Assembly (NCBI GenBank): GCA_910579735.1
Contig: CAJTUZ010000005.1
Location: 123,868 to 187,867 of the forward strand
DNA from: an uncultured Lachnospiraceae bacterium
GTDB taxonomy: Bacteria > Bacillota > Clostridia > Lachnospirales > Lachnospiraceae
Length of the DNA: 64,000 bases
Reading direction: 5' to 3'
This document shows, one piece after another, positions 60,182 through 64,000 of this stretch. Positions within the stretch are counted from its first letter, which is position 1. Every line of letters starts with the position of its first letter. Made by a program: the position numbers and the translations under genes. Below the pieces are notes generated by a model, which made no database searches, was not told where the DNA came from, and saw only the letters and a list, made by a program, of their open reading frames with translations.

Positions 60182-61093
60182 ATGTTAGACATTTGTTTGC
60201 TCGGAACGGGCGGAATGATGCCGCTGCCGTACCGGTGGCTTACATCCCTGATGGCAAGATATAACGGGAAAAGCATATTGATAGATTGTGGGGAAGGAAC
60301 GCAGATCGCCATGAAGGAGAAGGGGTGGAGCCCTAAGCCGATCGACATTATCTGTTTCACCCACTTTCATGCGGACCATATCAGCGGACTGCCGGGAATG
60401 CTCCTTACTATGGGGAATGCAGAACGGACAGAGCCGCTTCTTTTGATCGGGCCCAAAGGTCTGACCAAAGTGGTAGCGGCTCTGCGTGTGATTGCGCCGG
60501 AACTGCCTTTTCCGGTAGAATGCATGGAACTTACGGAAGCGGAGCAGACATTGTCTTTTGATGGCTTTAAGATCGAAGCGTTTAAGGTGAATCATAACGT
60601 GATCTGTTACGGCTACAATATTGTCGTGGAGCGGGCCGGTAAATTTGATGTGGACAAAGCACAGGCGCACGGAATTGACAGGAGATACTGGAATCGTCTG
60701 CAAAAAGGGGAGACAATAGAAACGGAGCAGGGTACATGGACGCCGGATATGGTGCTTGGCGCGTCCAGAAAAGGAATCAAACTGACTTATTGTACCGATA
60801 CAAGACCGACGGAGAGTATTGTCAGAAATGCAAAAGAGGCGGATCTTTTTATATGCGAAGGCATGTACGGCGAGCCGGAGAAAAAGCAGAAAGCCAAAGA
60901 GTATAAACATATGACTTTTTACGAAGCGGCACAGATGGCTAAGGAAGCACAGGTAAAGGAGCTATGGCTGACCCACTACAGTCCGTCTCTTGTCAGAGCG
61001 GAAGATTATATGCACGAAGTCCGGAAAATTTTTCCAAATGCTATTGCAGGAAAGGACGGAAAGAGTGTAGACTTATTATATGAAGAAGAATAA
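60182..61093 (+). CDS. rnz: Ribonuclease Z (metallo-beta-lactamase fold)
   Basis: Endonuclease that trims the 3' end of tRNA precursors. It has 303 residues with the N-terminal LGTGGMMPLPYR strand, the zinc motif HFHADHISGLPG (about 61-72), a conserved KVNHN, TYCTDTRPT and the C-terminal H motif LWLTHYSPS. These are the RNase Z features, though the exosite arm is short and AxxLxxE-like segments are not obvious. GGAAAGG precedes the ATG. tRNA processing fits the t6A genes around it. Confidence 0.88.
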   Translation: MLDICLLGTGGMMPLPYRWLTSLMARYNGKSILIDCGEGTQIAMKEKGWSPKPIDIICFTHFHADHISGLPGMLLTMGNAERTEPLLLIGPKGLTKVVAALRVIAPELPFPVECMELTEAEQTLSFDGFKIEAFKVNHNVICYGYNIVVERAGKFDVDKAQAHGIDRRYWNRLQKGETIETEQGTWTPDMVLGASRKGIKLTYCTDTRPTESIVRNAKEADLFICEGMYGEPEKKQKAKEYKHMTFYEAAQMAKEAQVKELWLTHYSPSLVRAEDYMHEVRKIFPNAIAGKDGKSVDLLYEEE

Positions 61094-61176
61094 AAACGCA
61101 TAAATCTGCAGCAGGACTGCAGATCGGAACGAATGGCATACGAACAGACAGAATACGAAAGGGCGGGGGGATCACA

Positions 61177-61743
61177 GTGAAAAGTTCAGGCGGTATTAAA
61201 ATTATTATTGTAGGAGTCATACTGGCGGCGATCGTTGTCGTGTATTTCTATTATACGGCGAACAAGGTCGATGAAATACGGGAAGAGAATGTACAGTCCA
61301 CACAGGTTCAGACGGTGCTGCTGCGTGATCTGGATAAAAATTATCCTCCTTCGCCCAAAGAGGTCGTGAAGTATTTTAATGAAATAACAAAATGTTTTTA
61401 CAATGAAAAATATACGGATGCCGAACTGAATGAGCTGGCGGTAAAGATTCAGGGACTTTATGATAACGAATTGATCGCCAATAAGTCACAGGAAGATTAT
61501 TTGAAAGATCTGAAATCGGATATTGCAGAGATGAAGATGAATGACCGTTCCATATCTTCTTACCAGGTATCTGCCAGTACGGATGTGGAATTTTTCACGC
61601 AGGACGGAGATTCCTGTGCGAGATTATATTGCACCTACGGGATCAGACAGGGGACCGAAATTCTGCAAAGCAGCGTTGTCTTTATCCTGCGGCAGGACGA
61701 AGCGAAGCATTGGAAGATTCTCGGCTGGGCTGAGGATGATTAA
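61177..61743 (+). CDS. DUF6715-like membrane-anchored protein
   Basis: A 188-residue protein with one N-terminal membrane helix (about 8-27, IIIVGVILAAIVVVYFYYTA) and a soluble extracellular domain beginning LLRDLDKNYPPSPKEVVKYFNEITKCFYNEKYTDAELN, the pattern I recall for DUF6715 in Lachnospiraceae. The domain ends VFILRQDEAKHWKILGWAED. The start is a GTG after GGGCGGGGG. It sits between rnz and tsaD in many relatives as remembered. Function is unknown. Confidence 0.75.
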   Translation: MKSSGGIKIIIVGVILAAIVVVYFYYTANKVDEIREENVQSTQVQTVLLRDLDKNYPPSPKEVVKYFNEITKCFYNEKYTDAELNELAVKIQGLYDNELIANKSQEDYLKDLKSDIAEMKMNDRSISSYQVSASTDVEFFTQDGDSCARLYCTYGIRQGTEILQSSVVFILRQDEAKHWKILGWAEDD

Positions 61744-61828
61744 GGAACCCGGATATCTGGAAACGCAGAAGGATTATGGCCGGGCAGAGAGAACTGTTTG
61801 GCAGGCGGGGAGAAAGAAAAGGACAGAT

Positions 61829-62887
61829 ATGGATAGAACAGAGGAAATAGAAGAAACAGGGACGGCAAAAGACGTGCTGATTCTGGCGGTTGAAAGTTCG
61901 TGCGATGAAACGGCGGCGTCCGTTGTAAAAAACGGGAGGGAAGTGCTTTCTAACATCATATCTTCACAGATTGCACTCCATACGACATACGGGGGCGTTG
62001 TCCCGGAGATCGCTTCCAGAAAACATATTGAGAAGATCAATCAGGTCATAGAAGAGGCGCTTTGCGAGGCTAAAGTTTCCCTGCATGACATTACGGCCAT
62101 TGCCGTGACATACGGGCCGGGACTGGTCGGCGCGCTGCTTGTCGGTGTTTCTACGGCCAAGGCAATCAGCCTTGCCGCTGATATCCCCCTGGTCGGCGTT
62201 CATCATATCGAAGGTCATATCAGCGCCAACTATATTGAAAATAAAGAACTGGAACCGCCTTTTATATGTCTGGTCGTATCCGGCGGACATTCTCATCTGG
62301 TTGCGGTAAAAGACTATGGAGAATATGAGATACTCGGACGGACCAGAGATGATGCGGCCGGAGAGGCTTTTGACAAAGTGGCAAGAGCGATCGGTCTGGG
62401 ATATCCCGGTGGGCCCAAAATTGATAAAGTTTCCAAAGAGGGTAATGCGGAAGCCATTGCCTTTCCCCGTGCCAAAGTGGCGGATTCCGTTTATGATTTC
62501 AGTTTCAGCGGTTTAAAGTCGGCGGTGCTAAACTATCTCAACCAGTGTGAGATGAAAGGGATATCTGTTTGTCAGGCGGATGTCGCGGCTTCTTTTCAGA
62601 AAGCGGTCGTGGACGTATTGGTGGAGCATTCCATGCAGGCCGTAGAGGAATACGGACTGCGCAAATTTGCGATAGCGGGAGGCGTGGCATCTAATTCTTC
62701 TTTGCGGGAAGCATTTGTCAGAGAATGCAGCCGCAGAGGAATCGCATTTTATTCTCCTTCGCCGATATTTTGTACGGATAACGCGGCCATGATAGGCACA
62801 GCAGGATATTATGAATACTGTAAGGGCGTACGACACGGATATGATCTGAATGCGGTGCCAAATCTGCGTTTGGGAGAAAGGGTATAG
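61829..62887 (+). CDS. tsaD: tRNA t6A threonylcarbamoyltransferase TsaD
   Basis: Transfers the threonylcarbamoyl group to A37 of tRNA together with TsaB and TsaE. It has 352 residues of the ASKHA fold: LAVESSCDETAASVV, the metal site VHHIEGHISANY, VVSGGHSHLV, and FSGLKSAVLNYL, AIAGGVASNSSLR and CTDNAAMIGTAG. The ATG at 61829 is 5 bases after GAAAGGA and 17 residues before the first conserved strand. A longer open frame overlaps the DUF6715 gene and has no ribosome-binding site, so it was not used. Confidence 0.96.
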   Translation: MDRTEEIEETGTAKDVLILAVESSCDETAASVVKNGREVLSNIISSQIALHTTYGGVVPEIASRKHIEKINQVIEEALCEAKVSLHDITAIAVTYGPGLVGALLVGVSTAKAISLAADIPLVGVHHIEGHISANYIENKELEPPFICLVVSGGHSHLVAVKDYGEYEILGRTRDDAAGEAFDKVARAIGLGYPGGPKIDKVSKEGNAEAIAFPRAKVADSVYDFSFSGLKSAVLNYLNQCEMKGISVCQADVAASFQKAVVDVLVEHSMQAVEEYGLRKFAIAGGVASNSSLREAFVRECSRRGIAFYSPSPIFCTDNAAMIGTAGYYEYCKGVRHGYDLNAVPNLRLGERV

Positions 62888-62898
62888 ACAGTCGGATT

Positions 62899-63609
62899 AT
62901 GGATAAAGAAAAAAAGACCACAGCGATCGTATTGGCGGCAGGACAGGGAAAGCGGATGCACAGCGATGTGCAGAAACAATATTTACTGCTGCAGGACAAA
63001 CCGCTTTTATATTATTCTCTGAAAGCCTTTCAGGAGAGCTTTATAGACGAGATCATACTTGTGGTAGGAAAAGGTGAGGAAACATACTGCCGTCATGAGA
63101 TCGTAGAGCATTTTCATTTTACGAAAGTAAAAAAGATCGTGGAAGGCGGCAGAGAACGATATCACTCCGTGGCCAGTGGATTACGGGAAATAGAAGGAGA
63201 AGGGTATGTGTTTATTCATGATGGGGCACGCCCTTTTTTAACGCAGGAAATATTGGACCGTACTTATGAGATGGTACAAAAGCATCATGCCTGTGCGGCA
63301 GGGATGCCGGTGAAGGATACGATCAAGATTGCGGACGAAAAAGGTTTTGCGCAGACAACGCCTAACAGAGAATGCGTCTGGCAGGTGCAGACACCGCAGG
63401 TCTTTACCGTGCAGCTTGCTAAAACGGCATATGAAGAACTGTTAATAAAAGAAGAAGAACTGAAAGCACAGGGGATCCGGATTACGGATGACGCTATGGT
63501 TGTGGAGACCCTTTTGCAGCACCCGGTGAAACTTGTGGAAGGCTCTTATGAGAATATCAAGATTACGACGCCGGAAGATCTGAAAGTGGCGGCGGTTTTT
63601 CTAAAGTAA
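62899..63609 (+). CDS. ispD: 2-C-methyl-D-erythritol 4-phosphate cytidylyltransferase
   Basis: Third enzyme of the MEP isoprenoid pathway: joins CTP and MEP to give CDP-ME. It has 236 residues with the nucleotide-binding start VLAAGQGKRM, PLLYYSLKAF, the GGRERYHSVASGL signature, VFIHDGARPFL, VWQVQTPQVF, ITDDAMVVE and IKITTPEDLK. The start lies 11 bases after the tsaD stop without a good ribosome-binding site, suggesting translational coupling. Confidence 0.95.
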   Translation: MDKEKKTTAIVLAAGQGKRMHSDVQKQYLLLQDKPLLYYSLKAFQESFIDEIILVVGKGEETYCRHEIVEHFHFTKVKKIVEGGRERYHSVASGLREIEGEGYVFIHDGARPFLTQEILDRTYEMVQKHHACAAGMPVKDTIKIADEKGFAQTTPNRECVWQVQTPQVFTVQLAKTAYEELLIKEEELKAQGIRITDDAMVVETLLQHPVKLVEGSYENIKITTPEDLKVAAVFLK

Positions 63610-63618
63610 CGAAGTACG

Positions 63619-63811
63619 GCAGGGGAAAGACTGCAGTTTTCGGATCCGGTTGGAAGCCGAAGGCATTTTGGCCGACATACGTCTTTTAGATCAGGAACAG
63701 GAGCCGATTTATCAGATGCTCTCCGGACAGGCGTGGGCAGATGGTACATTACTCCGGAGCCCGGTTGTCAAAGCTTTTATTTCAAGTGAAATAGGCGGCT
63801 TTCGCCGTTAA
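63619..63811 (+). pseudogene. Possible gene fragment without a start codon
   Basis: A frame open for about 68 codons after the ispD stop reads like protein (LEAEGILADIRLLDQEQEPIY, then YQMLSGQAWADGTLLRSPVVKAFISSE) and ends in a TAA at 63811. No ATG or GTG with a ribosome-binding site is present before residue 35, so it may be the leftover 3' end of a lost gene or chance. I do not recognise a family. Confidence 0.3.
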
Positions 63812-63879
63812 AATATCATCGGAAAGATCAGTAAACGGAGCTCTCGATAAAATTTCTTGAAAATTTCTAAAAAAAGCTG

Positions 63880-63908
63880 TTGACACTAATACCCTTTTTT
63901 GCTAAAAT
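63880..63908 (+). promoter_or_regulatory. tRNA-Ser promoter
   Basis: TTGACA, 17 bases, TAAAAT, about 40 bases before the mature tRNA start: a strong consensus promoter as expected for a tRNA gene. Confidence 0.8.
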
Positions 63909-63949
63909 GATTTTTGCGCTGACCGGGAAAGGTCAGACAAACCGAACAT

Positions 63950-64000
63950 GGAGAGGTATCGAAGTGGTCATAACGAGGCGGTCTTGAAAACCGTTTGTCC
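63950..64000 (+). tRNA. tRNA-Ser (anticodon TGA), cut by the window end
   Basis: Begins GGAGAGGTATCGAAGTGG, continues with a D-arm and the anticodon arm GCGGTCTTGAAAACCG, with anticodon TGA. The sequence stops in the region between the anticodon and variable arms. Class II serine tRNAs start with this GGAGAGGT.CGAG.GG pattern. The long variable arm, T-arm and CCA end are beyond the window. Confidence 0.9.

Noticed and set aside
61541..61828. Upstream extension of tsaD
   Set aside because: It overlaps most of the DUF6715 gene, has no ribosome-binding site, and TsaD proteins begin close to LAVESSCDETA.

Overview
The window looks like a chromosomal segment of an anaerobic Firmicute of the family Lachnospiraceae (Clostridia). 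The evidence is the gene content: phosphotransbutyrylase and butyrate kinase, lysine synthesis by LL-diaminopimelate aminotransferase, separate AICAR transformylase and IMP cyclohydrolase genes instead of bifunctional PurH, AspRS with GatCAB, a TsaB-RimI fusion, and several small membrane families (DUF5808, DUF5684, DUF6106, DUF6715, DUF975, YcxB-like) typical of that family. Ribosome-binding sites are strong AGGAGG types. No rRNA, CRISPR array, insertion sequence or prophage was seen. All names come from reading the sequence and recalled family features. Nothing was searched against a database.

Layout. 0-3.3 kb: hslO (5' truncated), nadE and a small membrane protein. 3.4-11.4 kb: an AT-richer accessory stretch with a frameshifted LysR gene facing an alpha/beta hydrolase, a DUF5808 protein, a class II Fic protein, a P-loop kinase behind a short leader ORF and hairpin, a second hydrolase, a VOC protein, a BtrH-like protein and a decayed MerR regulator. 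11.6-18.2 kb: glnA with a terminator-rich leader and an ANTAR regulator, a methyltransferase, dapF-dapL, a lipoprotein and a DUF5684 protein. 18.2-23.7 kb: a T-box leader, aspS and gatCAB. 23.7-28.8 kb: two membrane proteins, guaB, IMP cyclohydrolase and AICAR transformylase. 28.8-33.8 kb: a second accessory stretch with a damaged copy of the P-loop gene fused to an acetyltransferase, a hendecad-repeat coiled-coil protein, and an ABC-2 exporter operon behind a structured leader. 33.8-40 kb: buk and ptb, secA, and prfB with its programmed frameshift. 40-45 kb: DUF975, an HExxH protein, two hypotheticals, and an ECF sigma/anti-sigma pair. 45-48 kb: tex. 47.8-53.6 kb: FMN riboswitch, ribU, and a Bce-type two-component/ABC module. 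53.6-57.4 kb: a MacAB-like exporter. 57.5-64 kb: YcxB-like protein, tsaE, tsaB-rimI, a small Cys-rich protein, ribonuclease Z, DUF6715, tsaD, ispD, and the start of tRNA-Ser.

How the genes fit together. Housekeeping blocks cover NAD, glutamine, lysine/peptidoglycan precursor, purine and isoprenoid synthesis, tRNA-Asn/Gln charging and t6A modification, secretion, and butyrate formation. Accessory blocks suggest drug or peptide sensing and export: Bce module, MacAB-like pump, ABC-2 exporter, MerR/BtrH, P-loop kinase.

The most unusual signals are regulatory. They are: a roughly 290-nt leader on the ABC-2 operon with a short ORF, a multistem fold and a terminator; a leader ORF plus hairpin before the P-loop kinase, whose hairpin-to-gene part recurs 22 kb away; an 18-codon ORF whose start lies in a perfect hairpin; two arrays of operator-like repeats at exact 11-bp spacing; and a recurring AAAGG(n)CATGGTTAT double-ATG initiation element in front of several unrelated genes.
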